In this document: in pieces, positions 8,519-17,117 of the stretch
How positions within the stretch are numbered: the first letter of the stretch is position 1
Layout of the letters: each line of letters opens with the position of its first letter
NCBI RefSeq assembly: GCF_000472425.1
Contig: NZ_AXAI01000015.1
Location: forward strand, 1 to 64,000
From: Bradyrhizobium sp. Tv2a-2
GTDB lineage: Bacteria; Pseudomonadota; Alphaproteobacteria; Rhizobiales; Xanthobacteraceae
DNA length: 64,000 nt
Direction: 5' to 3'
Made by a program: the position numbers and the translations under genes
The notes under the pieces: model-generated
Databases searched by the model: none
What the model saw: only the letters and a program-made list of their open reading frames with translations
Told to the model about the DNA's origin: nothing

Positions 8519-9481
8519 ATGAGCTTCTTTGCCGCGGAAATCGACGGCCCGCTGGTGCTGACGCGCGCGATTCATTTCGCGGCGTCGGCGACGGTCGCGG
8601 GTGTCCTGACGTTCCGCGGCTTGGTGGCGCAGCCGGCTTTGCGGCCTTCTCCGGAAGGTTACGCCATCGTCCAGGCACGGCTTGTTGGACTTACCTGGGC
8701 GGGGCTTGCGGTTGCGGTCGCGACTGGAATCCTCTGGCTGACGCTTGAGACCATGATGCTGGCGGGCGTTGCCTTCGGCGAGGCGATACGATCGGGCGCG
8801 ATGCTGGTTGTCGTCAACGAGACACAATTCGGGCTGGTGTCGGAAATCCGCGGCGGGCTTGCGGTCGTTCTGGCGGCTTGTCTCATGCTCGATCGCTTCG
8901 CGCTCGCGCGATGGGTCGGTCTCGCGGCTGGCCTTTCGCTTGTTGCAGCCATCGCCTGGACCGGACACGCCGGTGCAACGCTCGGCGGGTTGGGCGATCT
9001 GCATCTCGCCGCCGACGGCCTGCATTTGCTGGCCGCATCGGCCTGGATTGGCGGCCTCGCCGGGCTTTCTGTCCTGTTTGCGGTCGGTCGGCGCCGTCCC
9101 GCGCCGGGATGGGGGCCGCTGCAATTCGACGCCGTGGGGCGATTTTCCATCCTGGGCATTGTCAGCGTTGCAGCCCTGATCGCCTCTGGCGCCGTGAATA
9201 CCTGGATCCTCGTGGGCTCCGTTCGTGCGCTGCTCGTGACCGACTATGGCCGGTTGCTGCTGGTCAAGTTCGCAGCCTTTATAATCATGGTCAGCCTTGC
9301 CGCCGTCAACCGCGTCTCGCTCACGCCGCGGCTTGTTGCTGGCGTCAAGAGCGGTGCCGAGCCCAATGCGCTCGCGGCGCTGAAGCGCAACACTCTCGTG
9401 GAGATCGCGCTGGGCCTTGCGATCTTCGCCATTGTCGGGGTGCTCGGCACGCTGCACCCCGCCATCCATCTCGTCGAATGA
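8519..9481 (+). CDS. copD: Inner-membrane copper transport protein CopD
   Basis: 320 residues with about eight transmembrane segments. Conserved family positions include the His in RAIHFAASATVAG of the first helix and His residues in the central helices (WTGHAG, LHLAADGLHLLAASAW). CopD is thought to move copper from the periplasm across the inner membrane. It has no C-terminal YtkA-like domain; a separate small protein of that type is encoded two genes downstream. An AGGAAGG ribosome site precedes the ATG. Same strand and tight spacing as copC. Confidence 0.9.
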   Translation: MSFFAAEIDGPLVLTRAIHFAASATVAGVLTFRGLVAQPALRPSPEGYAIVQARLVGLTWAGLAVAVATGILWLTLETMMLAGVAFGEAIRSGAMLVVVNETQFGLVSEIRGGLAVVLAACLMLDRFALARWVGLAAGLSLVAAIAWTGHAGATLGGLGDLHLAADGLHLLAASAWIGGLAGLSVLFAVGRRRPAPGWGPLQFDAVGRFSILGIVSVAALIASGAVNTWILVGSVRALLVTDYGRLLLVKFAAFIIMVSLAAVNRVSLTPRLVAGVKSGAEPNALAALKRNTLVEIALGLAIFAIVGVLGTLHPAIHLVE

Positions 9482-9511
9482 ACCGCTGGATTTGCAAGAA
9501 GGAGAAAACAA

Positions 9512-10057
9512 ATGACCATCGGAAAACTGACATGGCTCTCGATCGCGAGCGCTGCGCTCGCGGCGTTGCTCGCTCTCGCCCCCGCACGCGCCGATGAGGT
9601 CAAGGCCGGCGACCTCGTCATCAGCCAGGCCTGGGCCCGCGCGACCCCGAACGGCGCCAAGATCGGCGGCGGCTATGTCACCATCGAAAACAAGGGCAGC
9701 GCGCCCGACCGGCTGATCGGTGGCTCGGCCGATGTCGCCGGCAAAATCGAGGTCCATGAGATGTCCATGGATGGCGGCGTGATGAAGATGCGCCCACTGG
9801 AAAAGGGGCTCACCATCGACCCCGGCAAGACCGTCAAGCTCGCGCCCGGCGGCAATCATTTGATGATGATGGACCTGAAGTCGCAGCTGAAGCAGGGCGA
9901 CAAGGTGCCCGTGACGCTGGAGTTCGAGAAGGCTGGCAAGGTGACGGTCTCGCTTGATGTCGCGGGCGTCGGCGCGCAGGGGCCGGCCGGCGCCGGTGCG
10001 AGCGGCGGCAAGATGGAGATGAACAAGATGCAGGATCGCTCCGGGATGAAGATGTGA
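9512..10057 (+). CDS. Periplasmic copper chaperone PCu(A)C
   Basis: 181 residues. After a signal peptide ending ARA-DE, the copper site H(M)xMx(n)HxM is complete: HEMSM and MKM in the first half, then GGNHLMMM. PCu(A)C proteins deliver Cu(I) to the CuA/CuB centres of cytochrome oxidase. The C-terminal tail (about 20 residues) is Met-rich (KMEMNKMQDRSGMKM), beyond the family core, which may add copper ligands. A GAAGGAG site precedes the ATG. It overlaps the next start by four bases (GTGA). Confidence 0.93.
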   Translation: MTIGKLTWLSIASAALAALLALAPARADEVKAGDLVISQAWARATPNGAKIGGGYVTIENKGSAPDRLIGGSADVAGKIEVHEMSMDGGVMKMRPLEKGLTIDPGKTVKLAPGGNHLMMMDLKSQLKQGDKVPVTLEFEKAGKVTVSLDVAGVGAQGPAGAGASGGKMEMNKMQDRSGMKM

Positions 10058-10464
10058 GAGGGCTGCCGCGCCTGATCGCAACCGTGCTGCCAATTGCCGC
10101 GCTCGCACTCCATGCGGGCGCGACTCACGCAGCCGAGCCGACACTTGGCATCCACATCCACAGCGACATGGCGATGTTCCAGGTGCTGATCTCGCCGGGC
10201 AAGACGGGGAACGACAGCATTGTCCTGCAGTTGATGAACGGCGACGGCACGCTGCTGCAGGCTAGGGCCGCAACCTTGGTTCTGACGAGGCTTGAGGGCG
10301 GCGCCGAGCCGATCAGCCGTAAGGCCGAACTCGGTGGCGACCACTACTGGCATGTCGAGAACGTGCCGATCACGGTCGCCGGCCGATGGCGTGTTCGGAT
10401 CGAGGCCGCGACCCTGTTCAAAACCATCGCACTTGAGGAGGATTTCGACCTGCCGGCGCAATAG
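10054..10464 (+). CDS. Secreted YtkA/CopD-C-terminal-like protein
   Basis: 136 residues from a GTG that overlaps the preceding stop, so it is translationally coupled to the PCu(A)C gene. A signal peptide (LALHAGATHA-AEP) is followed by a beta-rich domain whose ending (VAGRWRVRIEA, ALEEDFDLP) resembles the extracellular C-terminal domain of YcnJ/CopD fusion proteins. It therefore probably supplies as a separate chain the domain missing from CopD. HIHSDMAM near the mature N-terminus could be a metal site. Last gene of the copper operon. Confidence 0.7.
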   Translation: MRGLPRLIATVLPIAALALHAGATHAAEPTLGIHIHSDMAMFQVLISPGKTGNDSIVLQLMNGDGTLLQARAATLVLTRLEGGAEPISRKAELGGDHYWHVENVPITVAGRWRVRIEAATLFKTIALEEDFDLPAQ

Positions 10465-10663
10465 GATGGCCTAATTCTTTGACATCAGGGGTTACGCCTG
10501 ACGTGCTCGTGCCTTAATCATGGCGTTTAGCTTTATCGCCGAAACGGCAGAGAATACGATGGCTTAGCGGCTTTCTTTGAAGTCTCCCTTGTGTTTTCGC
10601 GGCCAATCCGGTTTCTACTCTGCCGCAAAGTTTCCACGAACGATTCCCTCAAGGCTCAAGCCC

Positions 10664-11983
10664 ATGCGATTGACGCGGTTCTTCCTGCCGATTCTAAAAG
10701 AAAATCCGAAAGAGGCTGAGATCGTGTCGCACCGGCTGATGCTGCGCGCCGGGATGATGCGGCAGGAGGCGGCCGGCATCTATGCCTGGCTGCCGCTGGG
10801 CTATCGCGTGCTGAAGAAGATCGAGCAGATCGTGCGCGAGGAGCAGGACCGCGCCGGCGCGCTTGAACTTCTGATGCCGACACTGCAGCTCGCCGATCTC
10901 TGGCGCGAGAGCGGCCGCTACGACGCCTATGGACCGGAGATGCTGCGGATCGCCGATCGCCACAAGCGCGAGCTGCTCTACGGGCCGACCAACGAGGAAA
11001 TGATCACCGAGATCTTCCGCGCCTACGTGAAGTCCTACCGCAACCTGCCGCTCAACCTCTATCACATCCAGTGGAAGTTCCGCGACGAGCAGCGTCCGCG
11101 CTTCGGCGTGATGCGCGGCCGCGAATTCCTGATGAAGGATGCCTATTCCTTCGATCTCGACGAAGCCGGCGCGCGACGCTCGTACAACAAGATGTTTGTC
11201 GCCTATTTGCGCACCTTCGCGCGCATGGGGCTGAAGGCGATCCCGATGCGCGCCGAAACCGGTCCGATCGGCGGCGATCTCAGCCATGAGTTCATCGTGC
11301 TGGCGGAAACCGGCGAATCCGGCGTGTTCTGCGACCGCGATGTGCTCGATCTGCCCGTGCCGGGCCAAGACGTCAATTATGATGGCGACCTCACGCCGAT
11401 CATCAAGCAATGGACCTCGCTTTATGCCGCGACCGAGGACGTCCATGATGCCGCGCGCTTCGAGCAGGAAGTGCCGGCCGAGCGTCGCGTCAACACCCGC
11501 GGCATCGAGGTCGGTCAGATCTTCTATTTCGGTACCAAATATTCCGAGCCGATGAAGGCAACTGTCGCCGGCCCGGACGGAACCGACGTGCCGATCCATG
11601 GCGGCTCCTATGGTGTCGGCGTCTCGCGCCTGGTTGGTGCGATCATCGAGGCCTGCCACGACGAGGCTGGCATCAAATGGCCCGAGGCGGTCGCCCCGTT
11701 CAAGGCCGTCATCCTGAACCTGAAGCAGGGCTCCGACGATACCGATACGGCGTGTGAGAAGCTCTATCGCGAGCTGTCCGCGAAGGGTGTCGACGTGCTC
11801 TATGACGACACCGACCAGCGGGCCGGTGCAAAATTCGCCGCTGCCGACCTGATCGGCATTCCCTGGCAGATCATGGTGGGGCCGAAGGGCCTTGCCGAAG
11901 GCAAGATCGAAATCAAGCGCCGCGCCGACGGCTCGCGCGAAAACATGTCCGCGTCCGACGTCGTGGCAAGGATAGCCGGATAG
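10664..11983 (+). CDS. proS: Prolyl-tRNA synthetase, short alphaproteobacterial form
   Basis: 439 residues. It charges tRNA-Pro in the cytoplasm. Class II motifs are present: the TNEEMITE region, RPRFGVMRGREFLMKDAYSF and the final GSYGVGVSRLVGA. The length fits the form without the large editing insertion found in E. coli ProS (about 570 residues). The start at MRLTRFFLPI matches the family; an upstream in-frame start adds 29 non-family residues. It precedes the lipoprotein-release genes by 74 bases, the usual rhizobial order. Confidence 0.96.
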   Translation: MRLTRFFLPILKENPKEAEIVSHRLMLRAGMMRQEAAGIYAWLPLGYRVLKKIEQIVREEQDRAGALELLMPTLQLADLWRESGRYDAYGPEMLRIADRHKRELLYGPTNEEMITEIFRAYVKSYRNLPLNLYHIQWKFRDEQRPRFGVMRGREFLMKDAYSFDLDEAGARRSYNKMFVAYLRTFARMGLKAIPMRAETGPIGGDLSHEFIVLAETGESGVFCDRDVLDLPVPGQDVNYDGDLTPIIKQWTSLYAATEDVHDAARFEQEVPAERRVNTRGIEVGQIFYFGTKYSEPMKATVAGPDGTDVPIHGGSYGVGVSRLVGAIIEACHDEAGIKWPEAVAPFKAVILNLKQGSDDTDTACEKLYRELSAKGVDVLYDDTDQRAGAKFAAADLIGIPWQIMVGPKGLAEGKIEIKRRADGSRENMSASDVVARIAG

Positions 11984-12057
11984 GATTATCCACCGAACGG
12001 GCTTCTCCACTGGCCAACGCGGCCACATTTGCCCCCGAATCATGGGATTATCGGGCC

Positions 12058-13338
12058 ATGGAAGAGACCATGAATGAACCGATCCAGACCGCGCCCTTTG
12101 CGCCGTTCGAATGGATGCTGTCAGCGCGCTATCTGCGCGCGCGGCGCAGGGAAGGCTTTATCTCGGTCATTGCCGGCTTTTCCTTCATCGGCATCATGCT
12201 CGGCGTCGCCACGCTGATCATCGTGATGGCGGTGATGAACGGCTTCCGCAAGGAGCTGCTGGACAAGATCCTCGGCCTGAACGGGCATCTTCTGGTGCAG
12301 CCCTTGGAATCCCCGCTGACCGATTGGAAGGACGTGGCGGAGCGGATCAGCCAGGTGTCCGGCATTCGGCTCGCAGCACCCGTCGTGGACGGGCAGGGGC
12401 TCGCGTCCTCGCCATTCAACGCCGCCGGCGTTCTCATTCGCGGCATGCGAGCGGATGATCTGAACAACCTCACCTCGATCGCCAAGAACATCAAGCAGGG
12501 CACGCTCGAGGGCTTCGACGATGGTCAGGGGATCGCGATCGGGCGAAGGCTTGCCGATCAATTGTCGGTACATGCCGGCGACAGCGTGACGCTGGTTTCG
12601 CCGAAGGGCGCGGTGACCCCGATGGGAACGACGCCGCGCATCAAGCCCTATCGGGTTACAGCGGTGTTCGAGATCGGCATGTCCGAATATGACGCGGGCA
12701 TGGTGTTCATGCCGCTCACGGAGGCGCAAGCCTATTTCAACCGCAACAACGACGTCACCGCGATCGAGGTCTTCACCAACAACCCTGATCGTATCGACGT
12801 TTTCCGCAAGAGCGTGACGGAGGCGGCGGGGCGGCCGGTGTTCCTGGTCGACTGGCGGCAGCGCAACTCCACTTTCTTCAACGCGCTGCAGGTCGAGCGC
12901 AATGTGATGTTCCTGATCCTGACCATGATCGTGCTGGTCGCTGCGCTCAACATCATCTCCGGCCTGATCATGCTGGTGAAGGACAAGGGCAGCGACATCG
13001 CGATCCTGCGCACCATGGGCGCCTCGCAGGGCTCCATCATGCGGATCTTTCTGATCACGGGCTCCGCGATCGGCGTGGTCGGCACGCTCGCCGGCTTCCT
13101 GGTGGGGCTGGTCATCGCCATGAACATCGAGTCCATCCGGCAGTTCCTGTCCTGGCTGACCGCGACCGAATTGTTCGACCCCATGCTGTACTTCCTGTCC
13201 AGGCTTCCGGCCGATGTCGATTTTGGCGAGACGGCGGCCGTCGTGATCATGGCGCTGACGCTCTCCTTCCTTGCCACCCTCTATCCGTCGTGGCGTGCCG
13301 CACGGCTCGATCCCGTCGAAGCGCTGCGCTACGAGTGA
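12058..13338 (+). CDS. Lipoprotein-releasing ABC transporter permease LolC/LolE family
   Basis: 426 residues. An N-terminal transmembrane helix, a large periplasmic domain (about residues 50-270) and three C-terminal helices ending in the conserved PSWRAARLDPVEALRYE give the MacB/LolCE topology. With LolD it extracts outer-membrane lipoproteins from the inner membrane. Only one permease gene is present, so it probably works as a homodimer (LolF-type). A second ATG four codons in is possible. The LolD gene starts eight bases downstream. Confidence 0.92.
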   Translation: MEETMNEPIQTAPFAPFEWMLSARYLRARRREGFISVIAGFSFIGIMLGVATLIIVMAVMNGFRKELLDKILGLNGHLLVQPLESPLTDWKDVAERISQVSGIRLAAPVVDGQGLASSPFNAAGVLIRGMRADDLNNLTSIAKNIKQGTLEGFDDGQGIAIGRRLADQLSVHAGDSVTLVSPKGAVTPMGTTPRIKPYRVTAVFEIGMSEYDAGMVFMPLTEAQAYFNRNNDVTAIEVFTNNPDRIDVFRKSVTEAAGRPVFLVDWRQRNSTFFNALQVERNVMFLILTMIVLVAALNIISGLIMLVKDKGSDIAILRTMGASQGSIMRIFLITGSAIGVVGTLAGFLVGLVIAMNIESIRQFLSWLTATELFDPMLYFLSRLPADVDFGETAAVVIMALTLSFLATLYPSWRAARLDPVEALRYE

Positions 13339-13346
13339 GGAATTTT

Positions 13347-14045
13347 ATGGAGCAGGGGACGGAAGATGTACCGGTCGTCTATCTCCATGAGATAAAGCGC
13401 CAGTACATGCAGGGTGAAGCGCCGTTGATCATTCTCAATGGCGTCAAGCTGGCATTGTGGGCGGGACAGTCGGTGGCGCTGGTCGCGCCCTCGGGCTCGG
13501 GCAAGTCGACGCTGCTGCATATCGCGGGCCTCCTCGAAACGCCCGATCAGGGCGAGGTCTATGTTGGGGGCGCGCCGACCTCGCAATTGTCGGATACCGA
13601 GCGCACCCTGCTTCGCCGGACCGAAATCGGCTTTGTCTACCAGTCGCACCGGCTCTTGCCGGAATTTTCCGCGCTGGAAAACGTCATGCTGCCGCAGATG
13701 ATCCGCGGCCTGAAAAAGTCCGAGACGGTGAAGCGCGCCACCGAGATCCTGGGCTATCTCGGCCTCGCCGACCGTCTCAAGCACCGGCCGGCCGAACTCT
13801 CCGGTGGCGAACAACAGCGGGTCGCGATCGCGCGCGCAGTCGCCAATGCCCCGCGCGTGCTACTCGCGGACGAGCCGACCGGCAATCTCGACCCGCACAC
13901 CGCCGATCACGTCTTCCAGGCGTTGATGCAACTCGTGAAGGCTACCCAGGTCGCGATGCTGATCGCGACCCACAATATGGAACTCGCGGGCCGAATGGAT
14001 CGCCGCGTGTCAATCGTCGACGGCCAGATCGTCGAAATGGAATAG
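13347..14045 (+). CDS. lolD: Lipoprotein-releasing ABC transporter ATPase
   Basis: 232 residues. Walker A APSGSGKST, signature LSGGEQQR and Walker B VLLADEPTG are all intact, followed by the H-loop in LIATHN. It powers lipoprotein release together with the upstream permease. The start at MEQGTED has a GAGG site eight bases ahead and avoids the overlap that a longer frame would create with the permease gene. It is the last gene of the proS-lol run; a repeat lies just after it. Confidence 0.94.
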   Translation: MEQGTEDVPVVYLHEIKRQYMQGEAPLIILNGVKLALWAGQSVALVAPSGSGKSTLLHIAGLLETPDQGEVYVGGAPTSQLSDTERTLLRRTEIGFVYQSHRLLPEFSALENVMLPQMIRGLKKSETVKRATEILGYLGLADRLKHRPAELSGGEQQRVAIARAVANAPRVLLADEPTGNLDPHTADHVFQALMQLVKATQVAMLIATHNMELAGRMDRRVSIVDGQIVEME

Positions 14046-14052
14046 CGTCTCA

Positions 14053-14106
14053 GCTGTCATTGCGAGAAGCAACGCGACGACCGCGTCCGCCGCAGCGCGA
14101 TGACGG
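14053..14106. repeat. Intergenic repeat of the TCATTGCGAG type
   Basis: The short stretch TGTCATTGCGAGAAGCAACG ... GCGATGACGG between two convergent genes (lolD and the dehydrogenase) matches a dispersed intergenic palindrome common in Bradyrhizobium genomes. Only this copy is seen in the window, so identification rests on recall of the pattern. Confidence 0.4.
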
Positions 14107-14108
14107 CG

Positions 14109-15188
14109 CTACGGCGCAATCACGGTCATCTTGAATGGTCCTCCATTCGCCGCAGCGTGCGCCACCGCGTCGTTGGCGTGGTCCAGATCGAAGCTCGTCG
14201 GCTCGAACTGGTTGAGATCCAACAGGCCGGACCTGATCAACCCCACCAGGCGGACGGTCGCGTCGGGCGGATACATCCAGGCGCCATGGACGGCGATGCA
14301 ATTGCGCATGATCCAGGGATAGGGCAGGTCCAGCCCGCCCCCGCCGAGCATGCCGACGCCGCCCATGAGAACGGCCCGCCCGTAGGGACGCACCGCCATG
14401 ATCGCAGCGCGCGCGGCGGTCGCGGGCGCCGAAGGCGGCAGGATATCCAGCACGCAATCGATCGGGCCGCCTGCGGTCTTCTTCATCCGCTCGCGGTCGT
14501 CGCGCTCATTGCCCGACAGCGTCACGGTGCGGACGCGATCGCCGAAGCGGCGCTTAAGGTCGGCGAGCACCTTTTCATTGCGGCCGGGTGCGACGACAAG
14601 GCTTGCGCCCATCGCGAGCGCGACCGCTACAGCCGCACTGCCGAAATTGCCGGTGGCGCCGCTGACCAGGACGGTCTCGCCGGGCTGCAGATGGGCGGCG
14701 AGGAAGCCGCCATAGGGTACGAGCAGCGTCCCCGTCGCGCACCATTGCAAGGCCGCTTTCTCATCGATCGGGCCGATCGGCTTGGCGTTCTCGGTCGGCA
14801 CCCGCATCTGCTCGGCAAACGAGCCGTGGCGAAAATATTGCTGCAGCTTCATGCCGCCGGCGTCGCGCGCGCTCCAGGCCTGCAGCGTGATGTCAGGCGC
14901 GAGCACGTCGTCGCGTGAGCGCACGGTCGGATCGCAGAACACCCAGTCGCCGACGGCAAGATGGGTAGCGTCGGGACCGAGCGCCCGCACGCGGCCGATC
15001 CCGCCGGGACCGGGGATCACAGGCAGGTCCAGCGCATATTTGCGCTCGCCGCTGAACACCTCGTTCGCATAGGAGAGCACGCGGGTGGCGACGACATCGA
15101 CGATCACCTCGCCGGTGCCGAGCACCGGCGCAGGAACCGTTTCGATCGAAAGGGGCGAACCGAAGGCTTTGAGGACGGCGGCTTTCAT
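14109..15188 (-). CDS. Medium-chain dehydrogenase/quinone-oxidoreductase family protein
   Basis: 359 residues. The N-terminal GroES-like domain (PGPGGIGRVRALG, then AVGDWVF) and a Rossmann domain with SGATGNFGSAA place it among medium-chain alcohol dehydrogenases. Clear structural and catalytic zinc ligands are not obvious, so it may be a zinc-free reductase. Substrate is unknown. Two in-frame ATGs two codons apart are possible; I use the second, at MKAAVLKAFG, as typical of the family. It is divergent from an XRE/MmyB-type regulator, which probably controls it. Confidence 0.8.
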   Translation of the reverse strand: MKAAVLKAFGSPLSIETVPAPVLGTGEVIVDVVATRVLSYANEVFSGERKYALDLPVIPGPGGIGRVRALGPDATHLAVGDWVFCDPTVRSRDDVLAPDITLQAWSARDAGGMKLQQYFRHGSFAEQMRVPTENAKPIGPIDEKAALQWCATGTLLVPYGGFLAAHLQPGETVLVSGATGNFGSAAVAVALAMGASLVVAPGRNEKVLADLKRRFGDRVRTVTLSGNERDDRERMKKTAGGPIDCVLDILPPSAPATAARAAIMAVRPYGRAVLMGGVGMLGGGGLDLPYPWIMRNCIAVHGAWMYPPDATVRLVGLIRSGLLDLNQFEPTSFDLDHANDAVAHAAANGGPFKMTVIAP

Positions 15189-15234
15189 GGGCATCGATCT
15201 CCATTGACAGATTCCCATTGTGGCGCTCCTTTGC

Positions 15235-15262
15235 TATCCTGGAAGGCCTGGTATTATCCTGG
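15235..15262 (+). promoter_or_regulatory. Direct repeats, candidate operator between divergent genes
   Basis: TATCCTGG occurs at 15235-15242 and again at 15255-15262, exactly 20 bp apart (two helical turns), with a further CCTGG at 15247-15251. They lie in the 113-base gap between the dehydrogenase and the regulator, 40-70 bases from the regulator start. Likely regulator binding sites; not proven. Confidence 0.4.
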
Positions 15263-15301
15263 GATTGCTCAGACCCTCCCTCGCGTCTCTGAGGACACAT
15301 C

Positions 15302-16075
15302 ATGGCCGATGGCCGCCGCGTTGAATTCGGAGATTTCCTGCGCTCGCGCCGCGCAAGGCTGACGCCGAAATCGGTCGGTCTTCCGATCGGGCGGCGCCGG
15401 CGTACCGCGGGCCTGCGCCGCGAGGAGGTCGCAGAGCTCGCCGGCATCGGGGTCGACTGGTACATCCGCCTGGAGCAGGGCCGCACCGTCAACCCCTCGG
15501 TGACTACAGTCGATGCGCTGGCGCGCGCGCTCAAGCTCTCCAAGGCCGAGCATGCGCATTTGCGCATGCTCGCGCGCGACACTGACGCGCGTGCCTTCGC
15601 GATTGAGATCGTGCCGGAGACGATCCGGCGCATGCTCGATGGGTTAAACCAGCCAGCCTACATCACCGGGCGGCGCTGGGACCTCCTGGCCTGGAACGTG
15701 GCTGCCGAAGAGGTATTCGCCTTCGGTCGTCTGCGCGAGGAGGACCGCAACGTGCTGCTTCTCATGTTCACCAATACGCGGACGCGAAGGCTGTTCGGCA
15801 GTTCATGGGCGGAGGAGGCGCGGCGCATGGTGGCGCAGTTTCGCGCCAGCCACGACGTCTGGGCCGGCGATCCCGCTTTCAATACGCTGCTGGAGCGGCT
15901 GCGCCAGGGCAGCCCGGAATTCTCGCGCTGGTGGGGCGCACATGAGGTGCGCGGCACTGCGGCGGGTCGCAAGATCCTGAACCATCCAAAAAAGGGCGTG
16001 GTGCAATACGAGTACACGAGCTTCCAGGCTAACGACGATCCGGCGCTCAAGCTCGTGATCTATACGCCGGTCTAA
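15302..16075 (+). CDS. XRE-family regulator with MmyB-like ligand domain
   Basis: 257 residues. The N-terminal helix-turn-helix includes RTAGLRREEVAELAGIGVDWY (shown here only in part by key residues: AGLRREEVA then GVDWYIRLEQG), the hallmark of this regulator group, and is followed by a C-terminal domain (about residues 105-257) with RRWDLLAWN and PEFSRWW motifs of the MmyB/PAS-like sensor. These proteins usually regulate an adjacent divergent oxidoreductase, which matches the neighbour here. The ligand may be a fatty acid or similar small molecule, by analogy only. Confidence 0.9.
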   Translation: MADGRRVEFGDFLRSRRARLTPKSVGLPIGRRRRTAGLRREEVAELAGIGVDWYIRLEQGRTVNPSVTTVDALARALKLSKAEHAHLRMLARDTDARAFAIEIVPETIRRMLDGLNQPAYITGRRWDLLAWNVAAEEVFAFGRLREEDRNVLLLMFTNTRTRRLFGSSWAEEARRMVAQFRASHDVWAGDPAFNTLLERLRQGSPEFSRWWGAHEVRGTAAGRKILNHPKKGVVQYEYTSFQANDDPALKLVIYTPV

Positions 16076-16084
16076 CCCCACTGA

Positions 16085-16183
16085 AACATGATCCGGAAAA
16101 GTGTGTAGCGGTTTTCCGAAAAGATCATGCTCAATCAAAGACCTAAAGCGCGATGATGATTCAACCAAATCTCATCGCGCTTC
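16085..16183. repeat. Two-hairpin intergenic repeat, family A, copy 1
   Basis: Two palindromes lie side by side: CATGATC/GATCATG enclosing GGAAAA/TTTTCC, then AAGCGCGATGA/TCATCGCGCTT. Near-identical copies are at 49873-49976 and, extended, at 43583-43788; related parts are at 29398-29450, 30501-30538 and, inverted, 38780-38872. All are intergenic. Function unknown; folded RNA could terminate or protect transcripts. Confidence 0.85.
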
Positions 16184-16451
16184 AATAGGCGCGATAGTGC
16201 CGGCGATGATAGCGAGGCACTGGCCCCGGAATCGTGGCACTCGCGTAATAGGGATTGACCACGCACTGTGCCGCGCGGCCTGAGGCCGATACGTTGCATT
16301 GGGCCAGCGAGGTGTAGCCGCATTCGTAATAGGTGACTTGGCCATAGACGTGCAGGCAGACCGGATAGCCTGGAGCGAAAGTTTGCGCACGCGCCGCTGA
16401 AGCCGCGAGCAATGTCCCGGCCGCCAGAGTCGCCAAAGCGAGGATGCGCAT
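16182..16451 (-). CDS. Small secreted DUF3551 protein
   Basis: 89 residues. The signal peptide ends near AARAQT. The mature part has the DUF3551 pattern: CLHVYG, YYECGYTSLAQCNVSASGR, and a conserved Cys before NPYY. Four Cys suggest two disulfides in the periplasm. Its ATG shares one base with the stop of the upstream paralogue (TGATG), so the two are translationally coupled. DUF3551 proteins are abundant in Bradyrhizobium and have no known function. Confidence 0.85.
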   Translation of the reverse strand: MRILALATLAAGTLLAASAARAQTFAPGYPVCLHVYGQVTYYECGYTSLAQCNVSASGRAAQCVVNPYYASATIPGPVPRYHRRHYRAY

Positions 16452-16693
16452 CAGGGTCTCCTTCGGCTGTAGCGGACTGCTTGCGGCTCGCGGGCTTGGT
16501 GGAATGACGGATTGGCATCGCACCAGGCATCGCGGCCCGACGCCGTCGCCAGGCATTGCTGATAGGTATAAAAGCTGCAATCGCCGGCGCCGAAATCACA
16601 GCCCCTCAGACAATAGGGGTAACCCCCGGCGGCGGCGGCGTGGATTGCGCCAGCCGTGGAGATCGCAAGCAGGGCCAGCAGGATTCTCCGCAT
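16451..16693 (-). CDS. Small secreted DUF3551 protein
   Basis: 80 residues. The signal peptide is followed by GYPYCLRGCDFGAGDCSFYTYQQC (Cys-rich; key pattern CLRGC, DC, QC) and the family motif ATASGRDAWCDANP. It is the middle gene of three related minus-strand genes and has a strong GGGAGGAAG ribosome site. Its stop overlaps the next gene's start by one base. A longer frame of 13 residues upstream lacks signal-peptide character. Confidence 0.85.
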   Translation of the reverse strand: MRRILLALLAISTAGAIHAAAAGGYPYCLRGCDFGAGDCSFYTYQQCLATASGRDAWCDANPSFHQAREPQAVRYSRRRP

Positions 16694-16799
16694 CGCTTCC
16701 TCCCATCGTTTGCATAAGAGCGACAGCATCAATTCCGTGATGCGTCCGTCAAGTCACGTTCGCGCGTGATGCGCTGCCGCACGACCCGTGTACGAACCG

Positions 16800-17117
16800 T
16801 CAGCGCGCCCAATAGGTGTTGGGCGGCGCGGGAATGTATTGCGGCGGGAAGGGACGGGCACGATTTTGATACGCATAGGGATCGTCGCTGCTGCCGCCGT
16901 AATAGGGATTGGCGATACAGTAGAGGTTGCGGCCCGAAGCGGATGCCTGGCACTGCGCATAGGTGTCGAACGTACAGGTGCTCAAGCCGGGATATTCGTC
17001 GCCCTGAATACAGAAGGCGTGACGTATGCCGTAGGCGTTGGCCGGCGCGTTGCTCAACATTGTTGATGCACCGAGTGCAAGAACCATAAGTGCCGTGCCG
17101 CGTGCGATGTTGCGCAT
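16800..17117 (-). CDS. Small secreted DUF3551 protein, longer form
   Basis: 105 residues. The signal peptide ends near PANAYG. The mature part carries CIQGDEYPG, TCTFDTYAQCQASASGR and YCIANPYYGG, followed by a Pro/Tyr-rich tail (RPFPPQYIPAPP) that the two downstream paralogues lack. It begins the three-gene minus-strand array; 106 bases separate it from the next member. The chosen ATG follows a GGGAG site. Periplasmic or surface location is expected; function unknown. Confidence 0.85.
   Translation of the reverse strand: MRNIARGTALMVLALGASTMLSNAPANAYGIRHAFCIQGDEYPGLSTCTFDTYAQCQASASGRNLYCIANPYYGGSSDDPYAYQNRARPFPPQYIPAPPNTYWAR

Noticed and set aside
8480..10144. A 554-codon minus-strand frame
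   Set aside because: Antisense to copD and PCu(A)C, both of which have full metal-site motifs.
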